64,000 nt of DNA, taken from positions 374,501 to 438,500 of the forward strand of contig NZ_FQLF01000005.1 in assembly GCF_900120175.1 (NCBI RefSeq), given 5' to 3'. The position numbers were made by a program, and so were the translations under genes. The notes beneath the pieces were generated by a model, which made no database searches, was not told the origin of the DNA, and worked only from the letters and a program-made list of their open reading frames with translations. This document shows positions 1 through 9,479 of this stretch, piece after piece (the first letter of the stretch is position 1; each line of letters starts with the position of its first letter). This stretch comes from Oceanicoccus sp. KOV_DT_Chl. Lineage in GTDB: Bacteria > Pseudomonadota > Gammaproteobacteria > Pseudomonadales > Dasaniaceae.

Positions 1-505
1 CCATTTGATACACCTTATCGAATTTCGATAGGTTTTTATGTATCCCCACATCAAACTCAATAATATGTAACGCCGCAAAAGCAAACAATAAATCATCAAA
101 ACTAACTTCCAACCCACCGATCTGATAAGCCAAACCCAATACATTAGTTGAAAACTGAAAAAACTGGCCACGCTCAAACTTACCTCTGGCCCAGCCATGA
201 CAGGAACGAATACGGGAAACAGGTGCGCGAACAGCGACAGCATAGGGCGCCGAATGCTGAAGCAGCGACTGAGAAATATCAATATTAAATTTTGAGTGAA
301 TCGCACCTATAACCTTATTTTCCTGCTCTTCCAGCTCCAGCATTTTATCGACAAAAGCAACAGCACTGAGATCATCCTTGGAACCCAAGGCTTGAGCATT
401 AGGAATGGACCTAGTGCCATGATAAGAGTGCATGCCAGCGATAGAGCTCAACGCGTTAGCCAAAAAAGTAGTAGCAGAAAAACCATTTGACTCTATATAA
501 AACAT
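1..505 (-). CDS. Sulfotransferase-like protein, 3' part outside the window
   Basis: An open frame starts at ATG 505 and runs off the left edge, giving about 168 residues. The N-terminus (FYIESNGFSATTFLANAL) resembles the 5'-phosphosulfate-binding loop of sulfotransferases, which bind PAPS and move a sulfuryl group to a hydroxyl or amino group of a carbohydrate or protein. A later stretch, AVRAPVSRIRSCHGWARG, could be the 3'-phosphate-binding segment (RxPxxRxxS). It is the last visible gene of the minus-strand modification block after flgL and starts 45 bases past the stop of the DUF1796 gene. The usual Gly/Lys-Thr/Ser loop is degenerate (GFSATT), so the assignment is by resemblance only. The acceptor is unknown; a flagellin glycan is inferred from position. 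Confidence 0.6.
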   Translation of the reverse strand, partial: MFYIESNGFSATTFLANALSSIAGMHSYHGTRSIPNAQALGSKDDLSAVAFVDKMLELEEQENKVIGAIHSKFNIDISQSLLQHSAPYAVAVRAPVSRIRSCHGWARGKFERGQFFQFSTNVLGLAYQIGGLEVSFDDLLFAFAALHIIEFDVGIHKNLSKFDKVYQM

Positions 506-550
506 AAGACCTCACAACCACAAAACATTAAAAGAATACTGAGAACAGCA

Positions 551-1261
551 TTAGAAAACAAAACTCTTGTAAAGCTCAAGAGCAAGTTGATTATCATCGG
601 CCTGAAGATACTGAACACCGGTATTTCTACCATTGGAAATCAACTTTATTGTAAAAATATTTTCCTCAGGAGCATCGCAGCTAATAGCAAGAGACTGATC
701 TGTATACTGGTCGATAAATACAAACTTTGCCAAAGAGTTTTTACTAGCAATAAAACTTATGCACTCACGATATGTATTATAAGTCTGCCCTAAGGGTACC
801 TGAAAAGACGCATCAAAACCTTTTGCCCAGCCAACTCTTTTTTCTGGCTCATTAACCAAAGTGCAAATAAAAACCGGAGGTATTACACCAACAATGGCAT
901 CCAAAAAACGCTTAACACAACGCACGTGGTAATCGTAATCCTCACCGGAAGCTAAAGGATTACGATGGTTAAACATAGAAGAGTGATACATCTTATGTCC
1001 AGCCGCAGCCCCATCTTTAACAGGATAAATCATCTCCTTATTCAGAAAAGTAGAAAAATCATCTTCTAAACAATGCTTTAGAATATCAGCAGAATTAAAT
1101 ATCCAATCAAATGGGCCGGAGAACTGCTTCGCCCCTGCCTGCTGCAAATACCAGGCAGTGTTACAATTTTGCCCAAGGGATAAAGGCAATATTTTTTCGC
1201 ACCCTAAAAAAACAGAGAGCTGGTCTTTAACAGAATTTAATTGTTGAGTAATTTCACTCAT
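551..1261 (-). CDS. DUF1796 putative papain-like cysteine peptidase family protein
   Basis: This 236-residue protein carries the DUF1796 (PF08795) signature: SLGQNCNTAWYLQQAG with Cys33, then SGPFDWI near residues 48-54, and a later His in MFNHRNP. The family is annotated as putative papain-like peptidases but also occurs in polysaccharide and glycosylation clusters, so its activity is uncertain. A longer frame opens with TTG at 1312 and would overlap the preceding sulfotransferase gene by 8 bases. ATG 1261 is preferred because GGGGTGG lies just upstream and homology begins soon after. No signal peptide or membrane segment is seen, so it is probably cytoplasmic. Lying between sulfotransferase genes, it probably serves the same surface-modification pathway. 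Confidence 0.7.
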   Translation of the reverse strand: MSEITQQLNSVKDQLSVFLGCEKILPLSLGQNCNTAWYLQQAGAKQFSGPFDWIFNSADILKHCLEDDFSTFLNKEMIYPVKDGAAAGHKMYHSSMFNHRNPLASGEDYDYHVRCVKRFLDAIVGVIPPVFICTLVNEPEKRVGWAKGFDASFQVPLGQTYNTYRECISFIASKNSLAKFVFIDQYTDQSLAISCDAPEENIFTIKLISNGRNTGVQYLQADDNQLALELYKSFVF

Positions 1262-1304
1262 AAAATAGCCACCCCATGTAAAAGCATAAAACCGATTGAC
1301 ACCA

Positions 1305-2060
1305 CTAACCAATCATTTTATAGCCAAAAGATTCGAACTCCTCTTTGTATATTTCATTAATTCTTTGAATCTGAGTCGGAGTAAATACTTCCTCGACAAC
1401 CAGATCAAGAGATGACATTCCTTTCTTATAGTGCTGGATAGGTTCGCGCTCCACACCACCAAAGCCCGTGACAATTTTTGCCACTTCGTCGACAAGGTTT
1501 TCGAACCGTACAATTCTAACGGTAGTAGAACCTGCGGGCGTTTTGTACATATCAATATTTTTGACCATACCAATCTGGCCAGCCGTAAACATACTGTTAA
1601 TTTGTAATTTTAAAACATCAATATCAGTTAGCATATCAGCGCCACTTTTCTTATATTCAGAAAAATTTAGCATCATATTAGCCAGCGAAATCACTTTTCT
1701 ATAAGGACATCTCTCGACTGCAAATACCGTCCAGTCCTGAGGAATATCGCCATAAGCATCCAATATCTCCCTGAGCGGCATATGGTTATAATACCGGCCT
1801 CTAGGGATCTGAATTGAAGCCAACTGATCCGGGTTAAGACCTGCCAGCTTTGCTATATATTCTGCATTTACGGCTTCATCAACTCCATAGTTCTGAGCCA
1901 CAGGCCAGCCTCTAAGCAATCGACTCTTTTCATCTATTGGTGTCACTGGTGTGATTATGTCTTGCTTGCCGCAAAACTGGGATAAATAAATCTCAATACT
2001 GGTACTGGCAACTTTATGCCCTTTAACAAATACAAATTTATTTTCTTTCGATAAAATCAT
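1305..2060 (-). CDS. Sulfotransferase family protein
   Basis: This 251-residue protein resembles the sulfotransferase-2 branch. KGHKVASTSIE (residues 13-23) fits the 5'-PSB loop (usual form PKxGxTS), and ERCPYRKVISLANMML matches the 3'-phosphate-binding segment with conserved Arg and Ser. Such enzymes transfer sulfate from PAPS onto hydroxyls of glycans. There is no signal peptide, so a cytosolic acceptor such as a nascent flagellin glycan or nucleotide-sugar-derived oligosaccharide is likely. It sits 36 bases after the upstream sulfotransferase gene in the same transcript direction. The coding sequence is visibly richer in A+T than the flg genes, which hints at acquisition by transfer. Acceptor specificity cannot be read from sequence. 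Confidence 0.75.
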   Translation of the reverse strand: MILSKENKFVFVKGHKVASTSIEIYLSQFCGKQDIITPVTPIDEKSRLLRGWPVAQNYGVDEAVNAEYIAKLAGLNPDQLASIQIPRGRYYNHMPLREILDAYGDIPQDWTVFAVERCPYRKVISLANMMLNFSEYKKSGADMLTDIDVLKLQINSMFTAGQIGMVKNIDMYKTPAGSTTVRIVRFENLVDEVAKIVTGFGGVEREPIQHYKKGMSSLDLVVEEVFTPTQIQRINEIYKEEFESFGYKMIG

Positions 2061-2096
2061 AATACAACCATATTATTAAGACTTGAAATGAGCTTA

Positions 2097-2825
2097 CTAA
2101 CCGCTGGCATACTCTTCAAACCAAGAGCGATCCAATTCATATCCATACTGAATCAATATATCAAAAAGCGCCGGGCATCTACTAAACTGTGAAAGCACAC
2201 GCTGTTTATGTTTTTCCTCACGCCAGCTATCAATTCGCGTCTTATCTACCGAACGAATAGAATTTAACGGTGCCTGTAACTGCGCAGGGATAGTACCCTG
2301 ATGAAAATCCTCAAAGCTATCTTTATAAGTAAAATCCAGCTCACACCCTAATCTTTGCTGAATACTAGCCGGATCCGAAACAAGGTCTTCAAACTTAACA
2401 AATAAAATATTCTTGCAGGCTTTAGTCTCATAGGCCTTAAAAATTGCATTATGAGTTTTAATAATTCCCGGATTAATATATTGAGGAGCCTTATTAGCGG
2501 ATATGAAATATTGATAGTCGTAGCCAATAAAATAATCATTGGCTACGCCTTGGTGACGGGACGTCATTATCGACCTAATATCTCTAACCAAAACAATAAG
2601 ATGAACATCTTTTTTATGCACATTGGCTTGGGGGATCTTGTCAATATCAAAAATATCTAGAGGACGCTTACTTACAACATTACCCTCACTCCCAAGCAGG
2701 GATAAAACTGGCGTTTCCTTATCCAGAAAAGCATAATTATCAACAGCATGTCGAAGCATGTTGTAAAACATTGTTGTTCCTGAGCGGGAATATCCTGCCA
2801 CTACAACATGAGACTTATTACTCAT
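2097..2825 (-). CDS. Sulfotransferase (P-loop type)
   Basis: This 242-residue protein has a textbook sulfotransferase PAPS loop at the N-terminus (VVVAGYSRSGTTMFYNML, residues 7-24) and the 3'-phosphate-binding stretch LVRDIRSIMTSRHQG near residues 78-93. It is shorter than typical eukaryotic enzymes but normal for bacterial ones. It starts 15 bases after the GT2-FkbM gene stop, so the two are probably co-transcribed and perhaps translationally linked. With the genes at 1305 and 1 it makes three sulfotransferase-like genes within 3 kb. No PAPS-synthesis genes (cysD/N/C) are visible here. The family call is firm; a role in sulfating flagellin or other surface glycan is inferred. Confidence 0.85.
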   Translation of the reverse strand: MSNKSHVVVAGYSRSGTTMFYNMLRHAVDNYAFLDKETPVLSLLGSEGNVVSKRPLDIFDIDKIPQANVHKKDVHLIVLVRDIRSIMTSRHQGVANDYFIGYDYQYFISANKAPQYINPGIIKTHNAIFKAYETKACKNILFVKFEDLVSDPASIQQRLGCELDFTYKDSFEDFHQGTIPAQLQAPLNSIRSVDKTRIDSWREEKHKQRVLSQFSRCPALFDILIQYGYELDRSWFEEYASG

Positions 2826-2840
2826 AAAATCCTATAAACC

Positions 2841-4361
2841 CTAAAGACTTCTTAACAAAAACCATTTTGCACCCTCACTAGAAACTGCCCCCAAGGCCGG
2901 ACTAATTTCACCACTAAGCAAATCAACCTCCATAGTCACATAAGAGCAGCCTTCAGGAAAAATGGCTTCTAATAACAAGCCGGTGGCCAAACCTGAGCGC
3001 GGCTCAACTTCAATGAAAATATCTGGAGTAAACTGGGCAATCAGCGGCCGCAATGACCTCAAGATAGATGCTGCAGGCATTCCTTTCGATAACAAAATTA
3101 AGTCCGGCGGAGCGGTATCCCCATCATCCACAATAGATATAATATCTACAGAATCAATACCACGATCAATAGAGTCTCTATCTCTAGCAGCATTAATTAC
3201 AATCGGCATATTTTCCGATTGTTCTTTAACACTCCACTCAACCGGTGCCGACGTAGAAGCTGGCAAAGCCTTAAAACACTTGATATATTCGCCCAGATTA
3301 TTTAGCTTAATATTTTTCTTACATCGTTCATAAGCCCAATTATTGGGCTCAAAAGAGACAACTGAAGCATTAGATATAGCGGCCATAACTATGTCAAAGA
3401 CACCTGTATAAGAACCTATATTATAAACAACCCTAGACTGACTTAGCTCTTTAATGCTCGTTAAAACTTGCATCAACGTGCTACTTTTTCGCCAAAAATT
3501 ATTTAACAACAAAACATCATCATTATTGCAATGAAATGATATCGACTTACCTTCAAGCTCAAGGCTTATATCATCATTAATCGGATAAGTTTTTGAAAGC
3601 TCTATGCATTGATCAATAGAAATATCAGCCATATCTTTTACTAACGTGGCTATTGATATTGAGCAGCCAGCGATTATTTCATTGCTTTTCTTCAACCGTC
3701 CTTGGTTATTGATCCGCTGTTTTTCTTTAGCTAATAATGCTTCAACCTGAACCCGCCACTGATGCCCATCTGCTGATCTTGGTCCTGTCGAATGACTCCC
3801 CCTTCGATTGGCAAAAAATATTTTATTTTGCTTAATGCATTTATTTTTTCGCCAAACATCCAAATAGTATTTAAAGTCCTCACCCGTATCCATATCTTTA
3901 TCGAAAGGAACCGTGAGGGCAATTTCGGTTTTAATAAAATGGCCCATTTGCAAAGTTATGAAAGGGTCATGTAACACCAACTCTTCAATAGTATTTATAT
4001 GAGGTAATTGCGGTAACCGAATATTGGCTTTTGTAGCATCAGGGCTTAACTCGGAAATCAGCCCCCATATCCCGTCATGACTGGCCAAGTACGGAGAAAC
4101 ATCTTTAAATGCGTTTGGAAGCATTAAATCGTCAGCATCCAAAAAAAATATCCAATCACAACCTAACTTCGAGGCCTTTTTAACCCCATTGTTTCGCGCG
4201 GTTGAACGGCCCAATTTAGCCTGTGTATCGTCGATGCTGACTAATTCTATAGAGGAAAATTCGCCCCGCGAATTTTTGAAAGCCTCTTCTACAGATTTTT
4301 TCATTTCCCTATAGAGGTCACTGTGACCTGGACCGATGGGAGTAATAACAGCACACTTCAT
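2841..4361 (-). CDS. Bifunctional GT2-like glycosyltransferase / FkbM-type methyltransferase fusion
   Basis: This 506-residue protein has two parts. The first ~240 residues are GT-A-like: CAVITPIGPGH at the start, RSTARNNGVKKA, and the nucleotide-sugar metal motif in IFFLDADDLM (DADD at residues 75-78). The C-terminal ~200 residues resemble FkbM methyltransferases: VYNIGSYTGVFDIVMAAI (SAM site), VVSFEPNN, and a late FIEVEP strand. It could add a sugar and then O-methylate the glycan. The motif GSYTG is weaker than the usual GANxG. It lies between the GT9-like gene (42-base gap) and a sulfotransferase gene (15-base gap). Such fusions occur in surface-glycan clusters; the substrate is not predictable. 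Confidence 0.75.
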   Translation of the reverse strand: MKCAVITPIGPGHSDLYREMKKSVEEAFKNSRGEFSSIELVSIDDTQAKLGRSTARNNGVKKASKLGCDWIFFLDADDLMLPNAFKDVSPYLASHDGIWGLISELSPDATKANIRLPQLPHINTIEELVLHDPFITLQMGHFIKTEIALTVPFDKDMDTGEDFKYYLDVWRKNKCIKQNKIFFANRRGSHSTGPRSADGHQWRVQVEALLAKEKQRINNQGRLKKSNEIIAGCSISIATLVKDMADISIDQCIELSKTYPINDDISLELEGKSISFHCNNDDVLLLNNFWRKSSTLMQVLTSIKELSQSRVVYNIGSYTGVFDIVMAAISNASVVSFEPNNWAYERCKKNIKLNNLGEYIKCFKALPASTSAPVEWSVKEQSENMPIVINAARDRDSIDRGIDSVDIISIVDDGDTAPPDLILLSKGMPAASILRSLRPLIAQFTPDIFIEVEPRSGLATGLLLEAIFPEGCSYVTMEVDLLSGEISPALGAVSSEGAKWFLLRSL

Positions 4362-4402
4362 TTATTAATCATCCTAAGGTCTAAAGCAGCTAGTTTCGCT
4401 GC

Positions 4403-5990
4403 CTATACATCGGTGATATCGGATAATGCCAGATTAACTTTCTGCATACACCCATCCCATGAGTCCAACTCAGAATTTCTAAACAAGCGCATACTCTGAT
4501 ACCACGGACTATCATCTCGCTCTAAAAACCATCGCCATTCAGCTGCCCTAGGTATCAGATTCCATATAGGAATACCAATTGCACCAGCTAGATGCGCATT
4601 AGTATTATCCGATGTGATATAAAGATCCAGCGCCGCCAAAAACGCCACAACGGTATCTATATCCGAGCGCAAATCAATTGCAGGGGTATATACACCTTGC
4701 GCATCCAGCGCTGCTATTTCTTCAGGGGTGGCATCGTACTGAAAGTTAATGAATTGACATTCTGGACGAGAAAATAATGGAGACCAAAGTGGTAGATCAA
4801 TAAACCTAGCATGATCACGGGTGGCTGATATACCACCGCGCCAACCAAAACCAATAAGTTTTTTATTTGGGAAGCGCTCTTTTAATTCTTTAGTATATTG
4901 CTCAACCAAGGTTTTATTTGGTTTTAAAAAAGCTTTTCCACTACCGAAGTCGTCGAAGCTTCTTAAGTAAAACGCCGGCAATGAGCCCATAGGCGAATGA
5001 TAATCATACTGGCCCGTAGAATTAGCTATTTCTTCAATACCCGCCTTATCGAATGAGAAAAAGTTTTCGATTTCAAAACTGCGCTTAAAAATATCTGCTA
5101 AACGCCTCTCCGCCATAACCGTCACTCTTGCGCCGGCGTCTACCAATCGAGGAATTAAACTACAGTACATCACCTGATCACCCAGGCCCTGATCAACCCA
5201 TAGAAAAATGTGCTTACCAGCTATTGGCTCATTATGCCACTGAGGAAAAGGCAAATTAAAACGCGCAATATTTTTCATTGACTCATGAAAACGCCATTCA
5301 TGATGCTGCCAACCCTCATCAAACATACCGACTTTCAACATAACATGCGCCAAGTTGATATGCGCCCCTAAATGATCAGGATTTATTTCTATAGCTTTAG
5401 CTAAATTGGTAACACCATCCACAAGATTCTCAATAGCAATATAACTCAAACCCAAATGAAAATATGGCTCGTCACGAGCGGGCTGAAGCTGTATTGCCAA
5501 TGTGGAGGAGGCAATAGAATCATGATAACGATTTGTTTTAAAATAACTTTCACCCAAGCCTAGTAGAGCATGAAAGTGTCTATCACCTGATGTGTCTTTT
5601 TCTAACAGAGATTCAAATATAGGAATTGAATCCTCAAAACGTTCCATTCTGTTTAACACCACACCTTTTACTGACTGTACGACCAAATTGTCCGGATTAT
5701 ATTTTTCCCCGATTTCAATTAGCTCCATAGCCTTGGTATGGGCATCGCGCAATGGACCGCTATCCAGCCAGAGCGTAATCTGAAGCCCTAACTCAGGCTT
5801 AATTTTACATGCTTTTTCAAAATACTCTTTAACCGGAGACCAGTAATCTGCATCTGCTGAAAACTTGGCAACATCAAGATAAACTTCTGCTTGTTGCGGC
5901 CGTGTATCAATCTTTTTTTATTTTTTTTGCTTCAATAAAGTCCTTCTCTTGGAGGGACGATTTAAGCTTGCTGAGTAACTTTGTGATCAT
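4403..5990 (-). pseudogene. TPR / GT9-like glycosyltransferase, frame broken near the N-terminus
   Basis: Most of the protein is in one frame: TPR-like helices first, then a GT9/heptosyltransferase-like domain with WVDQGLGDQVMYCSLIPRL and the donor-site motif ITSDNTNAHLAGAIGIP. That frame has only a TTG start at 5752, yet coding-like sequence continues upstream to a stop at 5918-5920. A second frame from ATG 5990 gives MITKLLSKLKSSLQEKDF and meets it at two A-runs (minus strand A8-T-A7, at 5913-5928). A +1 shift there joins them into about 525 residues. Proteins of this TPR-GT architecture are frequent next to flagellar genes and are thought to glycosylate flagellin. ATG 5990 lies only 23 bases past the flgL stop, supporting co-transcription. 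The break may be slippage, an assembly error or a lesion. Confidence 0.75.
5913..5928 (-). other. A-rich slippery run at the frame junction of the TPR-GT gene
   Basis: On the coding (minus) strand there are eight A, one T and seven A in a row, exactly where the two coding frames of the glycosyltransferase gene meet. Runs of this kind are classic sites of polymerase slippage and also of sequencing indels. Confidence 0.7.
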
Positions 5991-6013
5991 AAAATATTTT
6001 ACCAGTCCGAATA

Positions 6014-7342
6014 TTAGCGGAGGAAATTAAACAACGACAAAGTACTTATTTTAGCAAAACTCTGTTGCGCTGCCTCGAGCGTGAATGTTTCAAGGGTTAG
6101 TCTGCTCAAGGCTTCAGCATAATCCAGATCGCGTATTTCTGACAGTACTTCCTGATTTACCTGCTCCACACCTTCATGCAAGGTGCGCACGCTGTCCAAA
6201 GTGTTTTGCCGAGCACCGATTTGCGCCTTGATTTCAGACATTCTCGCTTCAGCATGATCCAGATTAATCAGAGTATCACTAAATAATCGATCCAATATCA
6301 ACTCATCAGCTACTGAATCGGTTAAGTTTTTCATCCCTTCAGATAGCTTACCCACTGTTGTCAGAACACTTTGTTTTTCGGTTGAGCCCACGTAAAACCG
6401 ATCACCAGTAGCAGGCGAGCCATTAATCGTAATCGACCAACCTAAGTTAGTAATATCAGGGCTGGCAGGCGCACCATCAATCGCGTTAGCGTCAATAACC
6501 ATGGGACTGCCGGTATCCAATATTGTCGCTAATGGCGTATCTAAAGTACCGTTATCCAGTTGATCGGCACGAGTATATATTGTGTAGAACGGCGCAGGTG
6601 GCAACCCTGCAGCATCATCATCGTAAATGACGATAAAATCATCCGGGTAGGCGTTGCGCTCGTAATTATTCAAATCATCCGCAGGATCGATCGTGACATC
6701 AATGCTGCTGGTACTGATAAAAGCGTTACCCGTGTTTCTCGCTTCAACAGTCGGCACGATGAGTTTCTGAGCGGATTCAATATCCACAAATATAGATTTA
6801 CCGCTGTCACTGATCGGAATAGTGGTGGAACTGGCAATCTGAACCTTACGTTGACCATCATCGCCGTTATAGATAAATTCACCAGCATCAGTTCGCTCAA
6901 AGGGCTTAACCGAGCCTTGAAACCCCGCAAAAATATATTCACCATTCACGTCCCGGGTATTGGCCAAATCCACTAATTCCTCTAAGCGGGTATCCAGTTC
7001 TGCAGCGATACCCTGACGGTCACTTTGAGTCAAAGCTAAACCACCACCCTGTATCGCCAACTCCCGAACTCTGACTAATAAATTTGAAACTTGCTGAATC
7101 TGATTCTCCGCCAGTGCCAAACGGTTTTCAACTGCATCGGCATTAGTGATGTACTGATTCAGTTGCGACAACTCCTGGTTGATTTGAATAATCCGCGCAG
7201 ATGCCACCGGGTCATCTGCAGGCGTAACAATGCGGCGACCACTGGAAACTTGCTGCTGGGTTTCAAAGGTTTGCTTTTGCGCCCGCAAAATCCCATTCAA
7301 GCTACTATTAAAACCTTGCAGGAAAGAAAATCTTACCGCCAT
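6014..7342 (-). CDS. flgL: Flagellar hook-filament junction protein FlgL (HAP3)
   Basis: This 442-residue protein has the flagellin-like N-terminus of FlgL: FSFLQGFNSSLNGILRAQKQ, then TQQQVSSGRRIVTPADDPVASA, the conserved coiled-coil entry of the D0/D1 domains. The matching C-terminal helix is RLTLETFTLEAAQQSFAKIS, ending NFLR. The variable middle (~180-330) is acidic and beta-rich, as expected for the surface-exposed D2 region. FlgL is secreted through the flagellar export apparatus and links the hook (through FlgK) to the flagellin filament. The start lies 22 bases after the flgK stop. It is the last canonical gene of the flgFGHIJKL run and is followed directly by the glycosyltransferase and sulfotransferase genes. 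Confidence 0.95.
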   Translation of the reverse strand: MAVRFSFLQGFNSSLNGILRAQKQTFETQQQVSSGRRIVTPADDPVASARIIQINQELSQLNQYITNADAVENRLALAENQIQQVSNLLVRVRELAIQGGGLALTQSDRQGIAAELDTRLEELVDLANTRDVNGEYIFAGFQGSVKPFERTDAGEFIYNGDDGQRKVQIASSTTIPISDSGKSIFVDIESAQKLIVPTVEARNTGNAFISTSSIDVTIDPADDLNNYERNAYPDDFIVIYDDDAAGLPPAPFYTIYTRADQLDNGTLDTPLATILDTGSPMVIDANAIDGAPASPDITNLGWSITINGSPATGDRFYVGSTEKQSVLTTVGKLSEGMKNLTDSVADELILDRLFSDTLINLDHAEARMSEIKAQIGARQNTLDSVRTLHEGVEQVNQEVLSEIRDLDYAEALSRLTLETFTLEAAQQSFAKISTLSLFNFLR

Positions 7343-7364
7343 GCTGATAACCCTCTGCCGACCA

Positions 7365-9434
7365 TCATCTCAATATACCTAACAGTGTATCGAAGATTTG
7401 CCGGGCAATGCTGATAATCTGTGCCGATGCATTATAGGACTGCTCAAACTTAATTAAATTCGCTGCTTCTTCATCCAAATTAACCCCGGACATCGAATCC
7501 CGACTTGCTTGCGATTGTAATAATAATGATTGTGCGGCATCACGCGCTACATCCGCTTGCGCAGACCGGGTACCCACCTCCTCAATCAAACTGCCATAGG
7601 AATTTTCAAAATTAGTTGAACCACCGTCAAGGATGTCAGCCTTACGAACCGCCCCCAAGGCTACTGCATTGCGGTTATCCGAGGAACCATTGGCATTAAA
7701 TTCTATTGTAAATTCATCACCAGCCTGTGGAATACCACTAATGGCGGCCTGAAAACCGAGATACCGATTAGGAATAGTGGTATCGGTTAAACTATTGGAA
7801 AATAAATTATTATTTTGCCCCGGGATAATAGTACCGGAAAATAAAACTTCTGGTGCTGACGGGTCCGACGCTTCATACATAGTGTAATCAGTCGCCGAAG
7901 TAAATCGAATTAACAACGGCGAAGCTAATATACCTGGAGCCGAATACAATGGGTTAGCCGGCGCAAAATCTGTACCTGCATCATCAACAATTTCCAACAT
8001 AACACCTGGCGTAATCAACCCACTACCGACATTACCGGAAGCCGCATCGGTTACGATAGGCGCCGCGTAGGCCAATTCCTGCACACGGGTCATTTCAACC
8101 GCCATATCCAAACCACCACTACGTGTTGGCCTGATATAAAAGCGATCATTATTGGCTAAAGCCGATTGGGTGCTGCCATCAATTGTAATAGTCACGCCAT
8201 CAACGGTGAAGCTTTGCGTATCTGTAGGTAAGGCTAAAGCCACACCATTAACCACAGTCACAGCATTATCACTTTTTCTGGTTATCTGGTAATCAAGCAC
8301 GCCGTCAGCGTTATTATCAATCACATTTAATTGATAATCGCTAGTGGTTAACTGGGTAATATCAGCGATAGTCGCAATGACAGATTGATTGGAAGGATCG
8401 GAATTATTAGAGTCTGTAAGTACACGCTGCCCAGGGATTTCACCCGCATTAATATCGCGAAAAATATCACCGCCGATGTTGCCATCCAGATCCACCCCCA
8501 AACTGTTCTGCTGATTCAGGCTATCAGCCAAACCTATGGATAAACGCCCTAACGAATTCACTACATCGCTGATTACATCATCGCGAAACTCTAACAAACC
8601 ACCTAATTTTCCGCCGCTGATAAAACTAGTAATAACCTGCGTCACGCCATTCTGATCAACAAAGGTAATATCATTATTGCCTAACTCATTAGGCGCAACT
8701 TCAACCCCCAGCATCGAGGCGTCGCCACCAATGACCAAGGGCTGGCCATTGCCGATAAAGACATCCAATGAATTGCCATTTTGCACGGTGGTTACCGAGA
8801 CCAGTTCAGCAAGTTGCCGCAGTAATTCATCGCGTTGATCCAATAATTGATTAGGCTGACCACCGCCCGAGCGACCTATTTCATCCGCAATTTTAACGTT
8901 TAATGCGGCGATACCACCAGACAAGGTGGAAACCTGTGTCGTCAATGAACTCATCTGAGCATTGACTAAATCAGACTGCTGTAACAATCGGCTTGTTAGG
9001 GTATTTATTCGCTGCGCTAAACCATCTGCTTCAGCCAATACGACCTGTCGCGATGGTTCCGACGTAGGATCCTGTGCACTGGCTTCAATAGCCGCAAAAA
9101 AATTACTGATAGCAGGCCCCAAACCACTAAATTCATCTGCTAGCAATGAATCCACCTGATCAATATTGGTGTTAAAAATATCCAGACTATTGAAACTGGC
9201 AGTATCTAATCGTACCTGCGTAACCAGAAATTGATCGACTACGCGAGTGATATCAGAAACGATACTCCCCGACCCGATAAAACCCGGACCACGCAACTGC
9301 TCGGGTAAGGTTTCCACCTCAACTCGCTGGCGGCTATAACTGGGCAAATCAGCATTGGCGATGTTGTTACCCGTCACCTGTAATGCTGTCTGACTATTAC
9401 TTAGACCACTAAGGCCAATACCCAACAAACCCAT
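7365..9434 (-). CDS. flgK: Flagellar hook-associated protein FlgK (HAP1)
   Basis: This 689-residue protein begins with the axial-protein signature (LGIGLSGLSNSQTALQVTGN, then NIANADLPSYSRQRVEVE) and ends with the paired helix (GVNLDEEAANLIKFEQSYNA, then SAQIISIARQIFDTLLGILR). The large variable central domain makes it longer than the E. coli protein (547) and similar to enlarged pseudomonad versions. FlgK assembles on the hook tip with FlgL to form the junction with the filament. The start codon is ATG, 45 bases after the flgJ stop. No export chaperone gene (flgN) is in the window. The assignment is secure from both termini and the order flgJ-K-L. Confidence 0.95.
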   Translation of the reverse strand: MGLLGIGLSGLSNSQTALQVTGNNIANADLPSYSRQRVEVETLPEQLRGPGFIGSGSIVSDITRVVDQFLVTQVRLDTASFNSLDIFNTNIDQVDSLLADEFSGLGPAISNFFAAIEASAQDPTSEPSRQVVLAEADGLAQRINTLTSRLLQQSDLVNAQMSSLTTQVSTLSGGIAALNVKIADEIGRSGGGQPNQLLDQRDELLRQLAELVSVTTVQNGNSLDVFIGNGQPLVIGGDASMLGVEVAPNELGNNDITFVDQNGVTQVITSFISGGKLGGLLEFRDDVISDVVNSLGRLSIGLADSLNQQNSLGVDLDGNIGGDIFRDINAGEIPGQRVLTDSNNSDPSNQSVIATIADITQLTTSDYQLNVIDNNADGVLDYQITRKSDNAVTVVNGVALALPTDTQSFTVDGVTITIDGSTQSALANNDRFYIRPTRSGGLDMAVEMTRVQELAYAAPIVTDAASGNVGSGLITPGVMLEIVDDAGTDFAPANPLYSAPGILASPLLIRFTSATDYTMYEASDPSAPEVLFSGTIIPGQNNNLFSNSLTDTTIPNRYLGFQAAISGIPQAGDEFTIEFNANGSSDNRNAVALGAVRKADILDGGSTNFENSYGSLIEEVGTRSAQADVARDAAQSLLLQSQASRDSMSGVNLDEEAANLIKFEQSYNASAQIISIARQIFDTLLGILR

Positions 9435-9479
9435 ATCAAATACCTAAAACGCCTTACGCGTGTATGCTAAAAAACTGGT

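Noticed and set aside
6560-6976. 138-residue plus-strand frame within flgL
   Set aside because: Antisense shadow; flgL is full length and conserved.
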